A stretch of DNA of 24,742 nucleotides from a bacterium (GTDB taxonomy: Bacteria; Bacillota; Bacilli; Lactobacillales; Streptococcaceae): positions 1 through 24,742 of the forward strand of contig CAJNBS010000020.1 in assembly GCA_905221065.1 (NCBI GenBank), read 5' to 3'. The notes beneath the pieces are model-generated. The model ran no database searches, was not told where the DNA came from, and saw nothing but the letters and a program-made list of their open reading frames with translations. Positions 1 to 9,481 of this stretch are shown here, in pieces. Numbering within the stretch: the first letter of the stretch is position 1; every line of letters begins with the position of its first letter. The position numbers and the translations under genes are program-made.

Positions 1-105
1 GAACAAGCCATTATAGACTATATCGATTACTACAACAACAAACGAATTAAGGTAAAACTAAAAGGACTTAGTCCTGTGCAATACAGAACTAAATCCTTTC
101 AATAA
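1..105 (+). CDS. IS3-family transposase (OrfB), C-terminal fragment
   Basis: Frame 1 is open from the window edge and ends at TAA 103-105. The visible peptide contains DYIDYYNNKRIKVKL and ends LSPVQYRTKSFQ. The pattern Y-N-x-x-R-x-K with downstream L-S-P-x-x-Y-R is the hallmark C-terminus of IS3-family (IS150-like) rve/DDE integrase-type transposases. In the family this tail follows the catalytic Glu; the catalytic domain itself is off-window. The stop lies five bases before the terminal inverted repeat, the normal arrangement. The 5' part is simply cut by the window, and there is no sign of frame damage in what is visible. Confidence 0.85.
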   Translation, partial: EQAIIDYIDYYNNKRIKVKLKGLSPVQYRTKSFQ

Positions 106-136
106 TTATTTGTCCAACTTTTTGGGGTCAGTACAA
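1..136 (+). mobile_element. Right end of an IS3-family insertion sequence (left-truncated by window)
   Basis: This stretch holds the last 34 codons of an IS3-family transposase followed by a terminal inverted repeat at about 111-136. The repeat core, TTTTTGGGG preceded by GTCCAAC, is the inverse of the left-end repeat seen at 24613-24638 (CCCCAAAAGTTAGAC), with a few mismatches and one-base indels. The two window edges therefore carry two copies of the same or a closely related element, both oriented on the + strand. The body of this copy lies outside the window, so its integrity cannot be judged. Confidence 0.85.
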
Positions 137-205
137 CTTGATACTATGCGTTTTATTGTGGGAAGATTTACTTCATTTTCTACTGAAATTGAGTTTTTCC
201 CCAAC
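136..205 (+). repeat. Left arm of a long-distance inverted repeat
   Basis: This ~70-bp segment abuts the IS3 right end. It is repeated in inverse orientation at 24540-24610, where it abuts the left end of the second IS3 copy. The shared core is TATGCGTTTTATTGTGGGAA plus GATTTA; beyond it the two arms match at roughly 80-85 percent. The short open frame across it (MRFIVGRF...) has no ribosome binding site and is not called as a gene. It may be a remnant of an older mobile element used twice as an IS3 target. The right arm is listed separately. Confidence 0.75.
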
Positions 206-296
206 CTCTTTTTAGTACTTCATTTCATAAACCAACCACTACCATTATCACTTTATCAATCTTCAAGCTATTACTTAAGACCTAATTTAAACAAGT

Positions 297-1631
297 TTAA
301 AAAATATCGAAAAGAAGCTTGATATTAAGAATGGTTAAGACAATTGCAACGACGTAGCCTAGGATTGTGTTCCACTTGGCATTAGTAAATTCTCCCATTA
401 GTGACTTCTTAGAGGTCAAATGGATTAAAGGAAAGATTGAAAACGGAAGAGCGATTGACAGAAAGACCTGTGAGTAAACCAATAACTGATCCAAGGTCTT
501 TTCTTGATGTCCAAACAAGATGGCAACTATAATCACAGGTAGCAAGGCAAAAATACGTGTACCGATACGGATAATCCACTGAGGTAACTTAAGATGCAAA
601 AAACCTTCCATGACAATCTGTCCTGTCAAGGTGCCTGTAATGGTCGAATTTTGACCACTTGCTAAGAGAGCCAGAGCAAATAAAGTTGACAGAGTTGAAC
701 TAGCTATCGCTCCTGCTATCGTCGAATCCTGTAAAGCATTGTACATTTGAGAAAAAGCTGAAATTTCAGATGCATGACTAAAAAAGAGGGAGGCACCCAA
801 AATGAGCAACAAGGAATTGACAACAAAGGCCAAGGACAACTGAAGATTTGAATCCCAGGTCATAAAACGCACTGCTTTTCGAACATCCTTCTTATCTTTG
901 TGGTTGATTTTCCTTGTTTGCGATAGGGATGAATGAAGATAGAGATTATGGGGCATGACTGTCGCTCCTACAATCCCTAAAGCCAAGGTCAATTGACTCT
1001 CATGTCCCGGCAGGGGACTTTCAAATAAAGTCGAAGTCGGTAAATAACCACTAAATATTCCCTGAATACTTGGATTGGATAAAGCCACCAGATAGGAAAA
1101 AATACCTAATATAGTTAAGATAAGAGTCGTAACAATAGCTTCAATCTTCTTGAACCCAAACTTCATCAACAAAAGTAAAAGAAATACATCTAAAACGGTT
1201 AGGAGGATAGCTACCATAATCGGTATTTTAAACAAAAGATTTAAGGCAATCGCTGAACCTAAAACTTCAGCCAAGTCTGTCGCCATTAAAGCCAATTCTA
1301 AAATCACCCACAGACTATAGCGGAGCCATTTGGGAGCATGATGAGCTGTTGCTTGCGCTAAATCCATTCTAGTCACTATACCGAGCTTTCCAGCCATCTG
1401 TTGCAGCTGCATGGCAATGAGGGAAGAAATCAAAATAACAAATAAGAGACTATACTTGTAAGAAGCGCCACCAACTACACTGGTAATCCAGTTCCCAGGA
1501 TCCATATAACCAACTGCTACAAGAGCTCCAGGTCCTAAGAATGCTTTTAGATTCTGCCAAAAATGATTGTTATTGGGAGTTTCAATAGATTGGTTGATCT
1601 CAGAAAGAGAGATCTTTTTGTAAGAAGACAT
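297..1631 (-). CDS. mntH: Nramp-family divalent metal (Mn2+/Fe2+) transporter
   Basis: This is a 444-residue, strongly hydrophobic membrane protein of the Nramp family, proton-coupled importers of Mn2+ and Fe2+. The two diagnostic metal-site motifs are present: DPGN at residues 44-47 in the first membrane helix and MPH at 226-228 in the sixth. Around 11 hydrophobic segments can be counted, and the length is normal. The start at 1629-1631 gives the expected short cytoplasmic N-terminus, but no strong Shine-Dalgarno is visible, only a weak AGAAAG further upstream. The gene stands alone behind its own promoter (1723-1751), separated from carB by a hairpin. Manganese is the expected main substrate in catalase-negative streptococci; this is family inference. 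The sequence is intact. No clear terminator follows; the left inverted-repeat arm lies about 90 bp downstream. Confidence 0.93.
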   Translation of the reverse strand: MSSYKKISLSEINQSIETPNNNHFWQNLKAFLGPGALVAVGYMDPGNWITSVVGGASYKYSLLFVILISSLIAMQLQQMAGKLGIVTRMDLAQATAHHAPKWLRYSLWVILELALMATDLAEVLGSAIALNLLFKIPIMVAILLTVLDVFLLLLLMKFGFKKIEAIVTTLILTILGIFSYLVALSNPSIQGIFSGYLPTSTLFESPLPGHESQLTLALGIVGATVMPHNLYLHSSLSQTRKINHKDKKDVRKAVRFMTWDSNLQLSLAFVVNSLLLILGASLFFSHASEISAFSQMYNALQDSTIAGAIASSTLSTLFALALLASGQNSTITGTLTGQIVMEGFLHLKLPQWIIRIGTRIFALLPVIIVAILFGHQEKTLDQLLVYSQVFLSIALPFSIFPLIHLTSKKSLMGEFTNAKWNTILGYVVAIVLTILNIKLLFDIF

Positions 1632-1678
1632 CGGAATTTTACACTTTCTAATCTTTCTTTACTTTTTTAATGGATTTT

Positions 1679-1751
1679 TTGAAAATATAATGAAAATAGT
1701 TTCCAATTTTCAATTCATCCTTATTATATCACATTTTAGAATGATTCTTAA
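1679..1751 (-). promoter_or_regulatory. mntH promoter with PerR/Fur-like 7-1-7 box
   Basis: Read on the minus strand there is TTAAGA (1746-1751), 17 bp, then TATAAT (1723-1728) with an extended -10 TGA. The palindrome TTAGAAT-G-ATTCTTA at 1736-1750 overlaps the -35 and spacer. It matches the PerR consensus TTATAAT-N-ATTATAA at 12 of 14 positions. A second dyad, TTGAAAAT (1679-1686) with ATTTTCAA (1706-1713), lies between the -10 and the start codon. The promoter call is good. Assignment to PerR, Fur or another metalloregulator is inference from the box shape only. Confidence 0.6.
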
Positions 1752-1791
1752 GGAAAGCATGATAGTTGAAATAAGCAACACCAGTATTGTA

Positions 1792-1819
1792 AAAGCCAGC
1801 GATTTCTGACGCTGGCTTT
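1792..1819 (-). terminator. Hairpin terminator after carB
   Basis: A perfect 10-bp stem, AAAGCCAGCG / CGCTGGCTTT, with an 8-base loop lies 25 bp past the carB stop. On the minus strand only four T follow the stem, so it is probably a moderate terminator. It would separate the pyr operon from mntH. Confidence 0.7.
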
Positions 1820-1843
1820 AAAACTGTGAAAAATTTTTCTCAA

Positions 1844-4800
1844 CTAGATCGCTTCTGTGACAAAGCTACGACTTTCAAGTACCTTAAGCATGGCATTAGC
1901 TGTATCTAGCGCTGTAAATAGGGGTACACCATGTTCAATGGCTGAACGGCGGATTTGCTCACCATCTTCGTCAGCAGTTCGTTTGGTTCCCACTGTGTTA
2001 ATGATAGCTTGGATTCTTCCTTTGCGAACGAAGCTTGGGATATCCTGATCATCATCACCAATCTTACCAACAGGTTGGGCTTGCAATCCATGACCAGCAA
2101 AGAAGGCTGCTGTCCCTTCTGTCGCAAGGATACCGTAGCCAATATTTTGGAAACGACGAGCCAAGTCCAAGGCTTCTTCTTTAGCATCATCAGCAATGGT
2201 GAATACAACATTTCCAAAGGTTGGCAAATGAAGGTAAGAAGCTTCAAAGGCCTTATAGAGAGCTTTTTCCAAAGTAGTATCAGAACCCATAACTTCACCT
2301 GTTGACTTCATTTCAGGACCAAGCAAGCTGTCTACCTTAGCTAGTTTCGTAAAGGAGAAGACAGGCGCCTTGATATGAACACGAGTACTTTCAGGATAAA
2401 GTCCATCTTGGTATCCAAGTTCTTCAAGTCTTTGCCCAAGAATGAGCTTGGTCGCTACTTGAGCCATAGGGATATTGGTCACTTTAGAAAGGAATGGAAC
2501 CGTACGGCTGGCACGTGGATTGACCTCAATAACGTAGACTTTTTCATCCTTGATAACAAACTGGATGTTCATCATTCCAAGACAGTTAAGGCCGATTGCT
2601 AGTCGTTTGGTGTAGTCTGCGATTGTTTCTTGCACCTTTTGAGACAAGGTTTGTGGAGGATAAACGGCCATTGAGTCACCTGAGTGAACACCGGCACGTT
2701 CGATATGCTCCATGATACCAGGGATGAGAACATTTTCTCCATCTGAGATGGCATCAACTTCGCACTCTTGCCCAACGATGTAAGAGTCAACAAGAACTGG
2801 GTGATCTGGACTAGCCTTAACAGCAGTTCGCATGTAAGAGCGAAGGTCTTCCTCATTTTCCACGATTTCCATAGCACGTCCACCTAAAACATACGAAGGA
2901 CGAACGAGTACTGGGAAACCAATCTTGCGAGCTGCAAGCACTGCTTCTTCTTCATTGGTAGCCGTTTGTCCTGGTGGCTGTGGAATATCCAAGTCTTTTA
3001 GGGCTTGCTCAAAGAGGTCACGGTCTTCAGCTCGGTCTAAGTCAGCAACCTGTGTGCCAAGGATGGTCACACCTGCTTTGGCCAAAGGCTCCGCAAGGTT
3101 GATGGCTGTTTGACCACCGAACTGAACGATTACCCCTTTTGGTTGCTCCAAGTCGATGACATTCATAACATCTTCAAATGTCAATGGTTCAAAGTAGAGC
3201 TTATCAGACACAGAGAAGTCCGTAGAAACGGTCTCTGGGTTTGAGTTCATGATAATAGCTTCATAACCAGCTGCCTGGATAGCCTTAACAGAATGAACGG
3301 TTGCGTAGTCAAACTCAACTCCTTGACCGATACGGATTGGACCTGAACCTAGGACTAGTACAGATTCCTTATCAGATCTGATAGATTCGTTTTCCCATCC
3401 ATAGGTTGAATAGAAGTATGGTGTTTCAGAGTCGAACTCTGCCGCACAGGTATCAACCATCTTGTAGACTGGAACAATCTTGTTTTCCAAACGAAGTTGA
3501 CGAACTTGGTCTGCTGTCGTTTTCCATAATTCCGCAATCTTACGGTCTGAGAAGCCATTGAGTTTGGCTGTTTTCAAAACTTCTAGATCTTGTGGATGGG
3601 CACCCAACTCCTGCTCAATTTCAAAGATATGTAGGAGTTTATCGAGATAAAAGATATCGATTTTTGTAAGCTCAGCAATTTCCTCAGGTGTGTAACCACG
3701 GCGAATAGCTTCTGACACATAGAAGAGACGGTCATCTTGAGCTTTCACAACCTTTTCAATCAAAGCATCATCAGAAACTGCTGCAAGTTCCGGCATTTCA
3801 TTGTGGTGAACGCCAATTTCAAGCGAACGACATGCCTTGAGAAGTGACTCTTCGATGTTACGGCCAATTGCCATAACTTCTCCAGTTGCCTTCATCTGAG
3901 TACCAAGACGACGTTCACCTTTTTCAAACTTGTCAAATGGGAAACGTGGAATCTTGGCAACCACGTAGTCAAGGGCGGGCTCAAACATGGCATAAGTTGA
4001 ACCTGTAACTGGGTTAATAACCTCATCCAAGGTCAAACCGACGGCAATCTTAGCAGCCAATTTGGCAATCGGATAACCTGTCGCCTTAGAAGCAAGGGCT
4101 GAAGAACGCGATACACGAGGGTTTACTTCAATGACATAGTACTTGAAGCTGTGTGGATCAAGTGCCAACTGAACATTACATCCACCTTCAATTTTGAGAG
4201 CGCGGATAATACTCAAGCTCGCGTCACGGAGCATTTGGTTTTCATAGTCTGACATGGTTTGCGCTGGAGCAAATACGATGGAATCACCTGTGTGAATCCC
4301 AACTGGATCAAAGTTTTCCATGTTACAAACAACCAAAGCATTGTTAGCTGAGTCACGCATCACTTCGTATTCGATTTCCTTGAAACCGGCAATTGAACGC
4401 TCAATCAAACATTGGGTAACAGGTGACAATTTCAACCCATTTTCAGCGATTTCACGCAATTCTTCCTCGTTGGCACACATACCACCACCAGTACCACCAA
4501 GGGTAAAGGCTGGACGGACAATGACTGGGTATCCAATTGTCGCTGCAAAGGCAACTGCTTCTTCTACTGTGTTGACAATTTCAGACTCTGGAATTGGTTG
4601 GTTCAATTCTTCCATCAATTGTTTAAAGAGATCACGATCCTCAGCTTGGTCAATGGCAGATAATTTAGTTCCCAGAAGTTCGACACCAAGCTCATCTAGA
4701 ATGCCGTTTTTAGACAATTCCATGGCCATATTGAGCCCAGTTTGACCACCAAGAGTTGGAAGCAAGGCATCTGGACGTTCCTTACGAAGAATACGTGTTA

Positions 4801-5020
4801 CAAACTCAAGTGTAATTGGTTCAATATAAACCTTATCAGCAATCTCCTTATCCGTCATGATAGTTGCAGGGTTTGAGTTAACCAAGACAACCTCATAACC
4901 TTCCTCTTTCAACGACAAGCAGGCCTGGGTCCCAGCGTAGTCAAACTCAGCGGCCTGACCAATAATAATCGGACCAGAACCAATCACCATAATTTTTTGA
5001 ATATCAGTACGTTTAGGCAT
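1844..5020 (-). CDS. carB: Carbamoyl-phosphate synthase large subunit
   Basis: CarB (1058 aa) makes carbamoyl phosphate from bicarbonate, two ATP and ammonia channelled from CarA. The product feeds pyrimidine and arginine synthesis. The N-terminus carries the family's [17 protein letters not shown] motif, and a second copy of this fold ([20 protein letters not shown], near residue 560) marks the duplicated synthetase halves. Each half has an ATP-grasp domain with a glycine-rich loop (TLGGTGGG in the first, VLGGRAM in the second) and the conserved EVNPR motif. The last ~130 residues are the MGS-like allosteric domain that binds UMP or ornithine in relatives. Length is normal and the frame intact. 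It is the last gene of the pyr operon. Unusually, 449 bp of non-coding, hairpin-rich DNA separates it from carA, and no strong Shine-Dalgarno is seen before its ATG. Confidence 0.97.
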   Translation of the reverse strand: MPKRTDIQKIMVIGSGPIIIGQAAEFDYAGTQACLSLKEEGYEVVLVNSNPATIMTDKEIADKVYIEPITLEFVTRILRKERPDALLPTLGGQTGLNMAMELSKNGILDELGVELLGTKLSAIDQAEDRDLFKQLMEELNQPIPESEIVNTVEEAVAFAATIGYPVIVRPAFTLGGTGGGMCANEEELREIAENGLKLSPVTQCLIERSIAGFKEIEYEVMRDSANNALVVCNMENFDPVGIHTGDSIVFAPAQTMSDYENQMLRDASLSIIRALKIEGGCNVQLALDPHSFKYYVIEVNPRVSRSSALASKATGYPIAKLAAKIAVGLTLDEVINPVTGSTYAMFEPALDYVVAKIPRFPFDKFEKGERRLGTQMKATGEVMAIGRNIEESLLKACRSLEIGVHHNEMPELAAVSDDALIEKVVKAQDDRLFYVSEAIRRGYTPEEIAELTKIDIFYLDKLLHIFEIEQELGAHPQDLEVLKTAKLNGFSDRKIAELWKTTADQVRQLRLENKIVPVYKMVDTCAAEFDSETPYFYSTYGWENESIRSDKESVLVLGSGPIRIGQGVEFDYATVHSVKAIQAAGYEAIIMNSNPETVSTDFSVSDKLYFEPLTFEDVMNVIDLEQPKGVIVQFGGQTAINLAEPLAKAGVTILGTQVADLDRAEDRDLFEQALKDLDIPQPPGQTATNEEEAVLAARKIGFPVLVRPSYVLGGRAMEIVENEEDLRSYMRTAVKASPDHPVLVDSYIVGQECEVDAISDGENVLIPGIMEHIERAGVHSGDSMAVYPPQTLSQKVQETIADYTKRLAIGLNCLGMMNIQFVIKDEKVYVIEVNPRASRTVPFLSKVTNIPMAQVATKLILGQRLEELGYQDGLYPESTRVHIKAPVFSFTKLAKVDSLLGPEMKSTGEVMGSDTTLEKALYKAFEASYLHLPTFGNVVFTIADDAKEEALDLARRFQNIGYGILATEGTAAFFAGHGLQAQPVGKIGDDDQDIPSFVRKGRIQAIINTVGTKRTADEDGEQIRRSAIEHGVPLFTALDTANAMLKVLESRSFVTEAI

Positions 5021-5469
5021 TTATAAGATATTAAGGGCGTCAAGCGGACAAAGCTAAAATAGGAGTTATGACGAAGAACTGTCAGTTCTAGGAATAACTA
5101 TCTTTTTAGCACCGTCCGTAGCCCGTATTCAGTTCAGCAAATACGGACCACCCTTCTCCTTTCTATTCGTCGCCTCACAGAGCGACATTAAATAAATTCT
5201 CCGACGATTTTTTAGCGAAACGATACTTTTCGATAAAAAATCTAGTGCAGGGAGTTTTTAGTTCGCCTGATAGCGACTAAAAGAAACGACCTGTCTTTTC
5301 TATTCGGCAACTGTCAGGTTGCCATTGAATAAGATACAAAGGACGAATAGAAAGCGATTGAATTTTAGGAAACCAAGGAAGGATTGACAATCCAAGTTGG
5401 TTTCTCTAAATTCCGAGCTTTCCGTCCGTGTTCAGTTACATAAATTCTCCGACGAGCTTTTACTCATTC
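5021..5469 (-). other. Hairpin-dense carA-carB spacer, no gene seen
   Basis: These 449 bp contain no credible ORF but at least six stems. They are AGAACT/AGTTCT nested in AGTTAT/ATAACT (5064-5099); CCGTATT/AATACGG (5123-5146), which competes with TCCGTA/TACGGA (5115-5147); GTCGC/GCGAC (about 5168-5185); GATTTTTTA/TAAAAAATC with inner CGAAA/TTTCG (5206-5242); TTTCTATTCG/CGAATAGAAA (5297-5353) enclosing GGCAAC/GTTGCC (5306-5323); and GAAACCAA/TTGGTTTC (5369-5404) enclosing GGATTG/CAATCC. Two exact 16-bp direct repeats flank part of it. No promoter of good quality is visible on the minus strand. It could be a stack of intergenic repeat elements or a structured mRNA region between two subunits of one enzyme. 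It does not match BOX. Confidence 0.6.
5192..5455. repeat. 16-bp direct repeat pair in the carA-carB spacer
   Basis: ATAAATTCTCCGACGA occurs exactly at 5192-5207 and again at 5440-5455. The second copy ends 14 bp short of the carA stop codon; the first lies in the middle of the spacer, so the units are 248 bp apart. An exact duplication bounding structured DNA suggests insertion of a mobile repeat, or an internal duplication. Confidence 0.7.
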
Positions 5470-6549
5470 TTAGTTTGATTGTTTAAAAGCTTCCATCATC
5501 TCGATAAACTCGTCAAATAGGTAGCTGGCATCGTGTGGACCAGGGGCTGCGTCTGGGTGGAATTGTACAGAGAAACCTGGTTGGTATCTGTGACGCACAC
5601 CTTCAACTGACTTGTCATTGATTTCTTCGTGGGTAATGATCAAGTGTTCTGGCAAGTCCTCACGGCTGACTGCATAACCATGGTTCTGGCTAGTAAAGTC
5701 TACACGTCCTGTAGCAATCTCACGTACTGCATGGTTAAATCCACGGTGTCCAAATTTCATCTTGTAAGTCTTAGCCCCGTTTGCCATAGCAAAGAGTTGA
5801 TGTCCCATACAGATACCAAAGATTGGAATTTTCCCTTGCACACCGCGAATCATGTCCAGTGCTTGTGGAACGTCTTCTGGGTTACCTGGACCATTTGACA
5901 ACATAACTCCATCAGGATTTAGGTGGAGAATTTCTTCCGCTGTTGTTGAATAAGGAACAACCGTCACGTTACAGTTACGCTTAGAAAGTTCACGTAAGAT
6001 TGAGTGCTTGAGACCAAAGTCCACTAGCACCACGCTCAAACCAACTCCTGGAGCTGGATATGATGTTTTAGTAGAAACCTGTTTAATATTATCTGTCGGC
6101 AAAACTGTCGCTTGGAGCTGGTCCGTCACATGGTCCATACTGTCCCCAACATGGGTCAAGGTTGCACGCATGGTACCATGCTTACGGATAATTTTTGTTA
6201 GAGCACGCGTATCAATTCCTGAGATACCAGGAATTTTTTTAGCTTTCAAAAATTCATCCAGCGTCATTTGATTGCGCCAGTTGCTTGCTCTACGTGCCTC
6301 TTCGAAAACAACGACTCCCTTACAAGTTGGAATAATAGATTCGTAATCATCACGGTTAATGCCATAATTTCCCACCAAAGGATAGGTAAAGGTCAAGATT
6401 TGTCCATTATAAGACTGGTCTGTAATGGACTCTTGGTAGCCAGTCATCCCTGTATTAAAGACGATTTCGCCTGTTACATCAATATCTGCTCCGAAGGCCT
6501 TGCCTTCAAAAACTGTGCCATCTTCTAATACTAGAAGTCTTTTTGTCAT
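5470..6549 (-). CDS. carA: Carbamoyl-phosphate synthase small (glutaminase) subunit
   Basis: CarA (359 aa) hydrolyses glutamine and passes ammonia to CarB. The N-terminal CPSase_sm_chain domain (about 1-140) is followed by a class I glutamine amidotransferase domain (about 170-355). That domain has the nucleophile Cys247 in FGICMGHQ and His331 in [12 protein letters not shown]. The third triad position, usually Glu (HPE), is Asp333 here. The start at 6547-6549 is supported by AGAGGTGAG upstream. The gene lies 49 bp after pyrB in the same direction, within the PyrR-controlled operon. Length and frame are normal. Confidence 0.97.
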   Translation of the reverse strand: MTKRLLVLEDGTVFEGKAFGADIDVTGEIVFNTGMTGYQESITDQSYNGQILTFTYPLVGNYGINRDDYESIIPTCKGVVVFEEARRASNWRNQMTLDEFLKAKKIPGISGIDTRALTKIIRKHGTMRATLTHVGDSMDHVTDQLQATVLPTDNIKQVSTKTSYPAPGVGLSVVLVDFGLKHSILRELSKRNCNVTVVPYSTTAEEILHLNPDGVMLSNGPGNPEDVPQALDMIRGVQGKIPIFGICMGHQLFAMANGAKTYKMKFGHRGFNHAVREIATGRVDFTSQNHGYAVSREDLPEHLIITHEEINDKSVEGVRHRYQPGFSVQFHPDAAPGPHDASYLFDEFIEMMEAFKQSN

Positions 6550-6598
6550 ATTCTCACCTCTCGTGGACGCTCACTGGCGTCTTTTAACGTCTTGTGTT

Positions 6599-7522
6599 TT
6601 AGTTGGCGTTTCTACTCGCCAGTACGGATTCTAAGATTGCCATTCGAACAAAAACACCATTGGTCATTTGTTGGACAATCCGTGATTTTGGTGCTTCAAC
6701 CAAGTGGTCTGCGATTTCTACATCACGGTTGACTGGAGCCGGGTGCATGAGGATTGCTGTTTCTTTTAAGCGATCATAACGTTCTTGAGTCAAGCCATGT
6801 TGGGCATGGTAGTCTTCTTTTGAAAAAACTGTACCACTATCATGACGTTCATGTTGCACACGGAGAAACATCATTACATCCACCTGATCAATGATTTCAT
6901 CAATAGTTACAAACTGTCCATAGTCTGCAAATTCTTGACTTCTCCATTCCTCAGGTCCTGCAAAGAACAGTTCAGCTCCCAAGCGTTTCAAAATCTGCAT
7001 ATTGGATTTGGCAACACGTGAGTGGTCCAAGTCACCTGCAATAGCAACCTTGAGACCCTCAAAGTGACCAAATTCCTCATAAATAGTCATCAAATCAAGC
7101 AAGCTCTGGCTAGGGTGTTGACCCGAACCGTCTCCACCATTGATAATGGAAGTCGTAATCGTCGGACTTGCAATCAACTCTCTGTAATAGTCAACCTCTG
7201 GATGTCGAATCACACAGACATCCACTCCTAAAGCAGACAAAGTTAAAATGGTATCATAAAGTGTCTCCCCTTTATTAACTGAACTAGTCTTCACATCAAA
7301 GTCAAGTCGTTCCAATCCCAGTTTAATCTCTGCCACTTCAAAGGACTTATGCGTCCGTGTAGAATCCTCAAAGAAAAGATTGGAAACAATCGGATGGTCT
7401 TCATAAGGAAGCTGGGCTCCATTTTTAAACTCAATTCCTCGCTTGATCAATTTCATGACTTGATCGACAGTGAGGTCTTCCATGGACACCACATGGTTCA
7501 ATGCTTGTTGATTTTCTGACAT
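6599..7522 (-). CDS. pyrB: Aspartate carbamoyltransferase catalytic subunit
   Basis: PyrB (307 aa) joins carbamoyl phosphate to aspartate, the committed step of pyrimidine synthesis. The carbamoyl-phosphate loop STRT is at residues 54-57 within [11 protein letters not shown]. The [11 protein letters not shown] motif near residue 255 is specific to aspartate rather than ornithine transcarbamoylases. Length fits the Bacillus-type unregulated trimer, and no pyrI-like regulatory subunit is nearby. The start has a good AAAGGAG seven bases upstream, and the gene begins 18 bp after pyrR, so the two are co-transcribed. Control is expected through the PyrR attenuator upstream of pyrR. Confidence 0.97.
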   Translation of the reverse strand: MSENQQALNHVVSMEDLTVDQVMKLIKRGIEFKNGAQLPYEDHPIVSNLFFEDSTRTHKSFEVAEIKLGLERLDFDVKTSSVNKGETLYDTILTLSALGVDVCVIRHPEVDYYRELIASPTITTSIINGGDGSGQHPSQSLLDLMTIYEEFGHFEGLKVAIAGDLDHSRVAKSNMQILKRLGAELFFAGPEEWRSQEFADYGQFVTIDEIIDQVDVMMFLRVQHERHDSGTVFSKEDYHAQHGLTQERYDRLKETAILMHPAPVNRDVEIADHLVEAPKSRIVQQMTNGVFVRMAILESVLASRNAN

Positions 7523-7540
7523 GGCTACTCCTTTAGCTTT

Positions 7541-8105
<565 letters not shown>

Positions 8106-8170
8106 GAAATGTATAGCTAAGCGAGCCCTACCGCAAACAGTATAGACTTCACCCTTCTACTTTATCGCGC

Positions 8171-8203
8171 TCCTTGCCTGCCTCACGGGACAGGTTTAAA
8201 GGA
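8171..8203 (-). promoter_or_regulatory. PyrR-binding anti-antiterminator loop
   Basis: On the minus strand the sequence is TCCTTTAAACCTGTCCCGTG followed by AGGCAGGCAAGGA. TCCTT pairs with AAGGA and CCTG with CAGG, with the conserved CCCGTGAGG purine-rich loop between. This fits the known PyrR-binding consensus in Bacillales and Lactobacillales pyr leaders. It sits about 65 bp upstream of the terminator stem. Confidence 0.85.
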
Positions 8204-8220
8204 ATATTTAGTTATCAATT

Positions 8221-8249
8221 ACTATAGCACAAAGCGGGCCTAAAATCAA
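8221..8249 (-). promoter_or_regulatory. pyr operon promoter
   Basis: On the minus strand TTGATT (8244-8249) is separated by 17 bp from TATAGT (8221-8226), which has an extended -10 TGC. The predicted start near 8213 leaves a leader of about 150 nt that contains the PyrR loop and terminator. Confidence 0.7.
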
Positions 8250-8272
8250 GCAAAAACTTTTGAGACCCCATC

Positions 8273-8902
8273 TTATAAATTACTAAAATCATATAATTGC
8301 GGGTACTGGTCACACTCTGGATTTTTAGGATGACAAATGGCTCTTCCAAAATAAATCATGGCCTGATGGGCTGCTAACCACTTCTCAGGTGGCAAGATAT
8401 CCATGACCCGTTTTTCCACCTCAAGTGGTGTCGCTGATTTTTTGACAATATCGTGGTGCTTACAAATACGCTCAACATGAGTATCCACTGCAAAGGCTGG
8501 GATACCAAAGCCCACACTCATGACAACATTGGCCGTCTTGCGACCAACACCTGCCAGACTTTCCAATTCTTCACGTGTCTGAGGGACTTGACCATCAAAA
8601 TCGTCTAGTAGTTGTTGGGCACATTTTTTAAGGAATTTAGCTTTATTCCGATACAATCCCAGACGAGAAATGTGTGAAGCAATCTCATTCTCTGTCGCCA
8701 CAGACATAGCTTGGGGCGTTGGAAAGGCCGCAAAGAGACCTGGTGTTGCCTTATTTACCGCTGCATCCGTTGTCTGGGCTGACAACATGACCGCGACCAA
8801 TAGTTCAAAATGATTGGTAAAATCAAGACTGGGCTTGGCATCTGGAAACAGATCAATGATTTCTTCTAGCACTTTTCGTGCTCGTTTTTTTGACAAGACC
8901 AT
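8273..8902 (-). CDS. nth: Endonuclease III-like DNA glycosylase, degenerate Fe-S site
   Basis: Nth (209 aa) excises oxidised pyrimidines and nicks abasic sites in base-excision repair. The helix-hairpin-helix motif AGVGRKTANV carries catalytic Lys122, and AFAVDTHVERI carries catalytic Asp140. The family's C-terminal iron-sulfur loop, C-x6-C-x2-C-x5-C, is only half kept: Cys190 and Cys197 are present, but the next two positions are Tyr200 and Phe206. A cluster of the usual kind probably cannot form, while the catalytic residues are intact. The start codon overlaps the yceD stop by one base (TAATG), implying translational coupling. The gene ends just before the pyr promoter with no clear terminator. 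Confidence 0.93.
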   Translation of the reverse strand: MVLSKKRARKVLEEIIDLFPDAKPSLDFTNHFELLVAVMLSAQTTDAAVNKATPGLFAAFPTPQAMSVATENEIASHISRLGLYRNKAKFLKKCAQQLLDDFDGQVPQTREELESLAGVGRKTANVVMSVGFGIPAFAVDTHVERICKHHDIVKKSATPLEVEKRVMDILPPEKWLAAHQAMIYFGRAICHPKNPECDQYPQLYDFSNL

Positions 8903-9444
8903 TATTCGTCTCCATCAAATAGTCCTTGTAAGCCAGCAAAAGGACTGTTTTCTTCTTTCTTAACTGCTTGTTGGGCTTGGTATTCTTCCTCTGTCATGAT
9001 TTGCCAGTCATTTCCTGACACAAATCCTTGTCCAGCCTCTTCTTCAGCCGTCAAGATCTTTATAGGGATATTGAGCAGGATATTGTCTGATACGCTCTCA
9101 GCAAGGTCAAGTTCTCCATTTTCGATAGGCAAGACCAAATCATCATCTAAAACTTCTTGATCTAACTGGTTGGTTGCGCCTTCCATGAAAACTTCTGTGA
9201 CTGGATAAGATTCAGCTAACTCAACTGGCTCCATACTACGACTTGAAGCAAGAACAATAGTGTAAGATAGTTGATAATCTAAGAAATACATACGGTCTTC
9301 ATACTGTACTTTCCCAACAGCAAGGATATCTTTCACATCTAAAATTTCTTGATTACGTGCACGCAGGTCTGCGACTAGGTCTAAAGTTTGTTCAAAGTGC
9401 AATCCTTCAGACTGCTTACGAATTTCTTGAATATTTAATTTCAT
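8902..9444 (-). CDS. yceD: YceD/DUF177-family protein
   Basis: The 180-aa protein belongs to the DUF177/YceD family, linked in E. coli and plants to 23S rRNA maturation or accumulation. It starts MKLNIQEIRKQSEG, has a central beta-rich part, and carries the late conserved LPIENGELDLAESVSDNILL segment where family members have their conserved D-L motif. The acidic tail ends GLQGLFDGDE. No signal peptide or membrane helix is seen, so it should be cytosolic. In many bacteria yceD precedes rpmF (ribosomal protein L32); here it is instead coupled by a one-base overlap to nth. The start at 9442-9444 has GGAGG upstream. Family call firm, function inferred. Confidence 0.88.
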   Translation of the reverse strand: MKLNIQEIRKQSEGLHFEQTLDLVADLRARNQEILDVKDILAVGKVQYEDRMYFLDYQLSYTIVLASSRSMEPVELAESYPVTEVFMEGATNQLDQEVLDDDLVLPIENGELDLAESVSDNILLNIPIKILTAEEEAGQGFVSGNDWQIMTEEEYQAQQAVKKEENSPFAGLQGLFDGDE

Positions 9445-9472
9445 ACTTCCTCCATAAAGATTTACTCTCTTG

Positions 9473-9481
9473 ATTATATCA
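9473..9481 (-). promoter_or_regulatory. Extended -10 promoter for yceD-nth
   Basis: On the minus strand TGATATAAT lies 28 bp upstream of the yceD start. No good -35 is seen at 16-18 bp, which is common for extended -10 promoters in streptococci. Confidence 0.6.

Noticed and set aside
110..322. 70-aa ORF starting in the IS3 end and crossing the inverted-repeat arm
   Set aside because: No ribosome site; it runs into the 3' end of mntH and is explained by the repeat.
5160..5460. CRISPR-like array in the carA-carB spacer
   Set aside because: Only one exact 16-bp repeat pair, no regular spacing, and no cas genes nearby.
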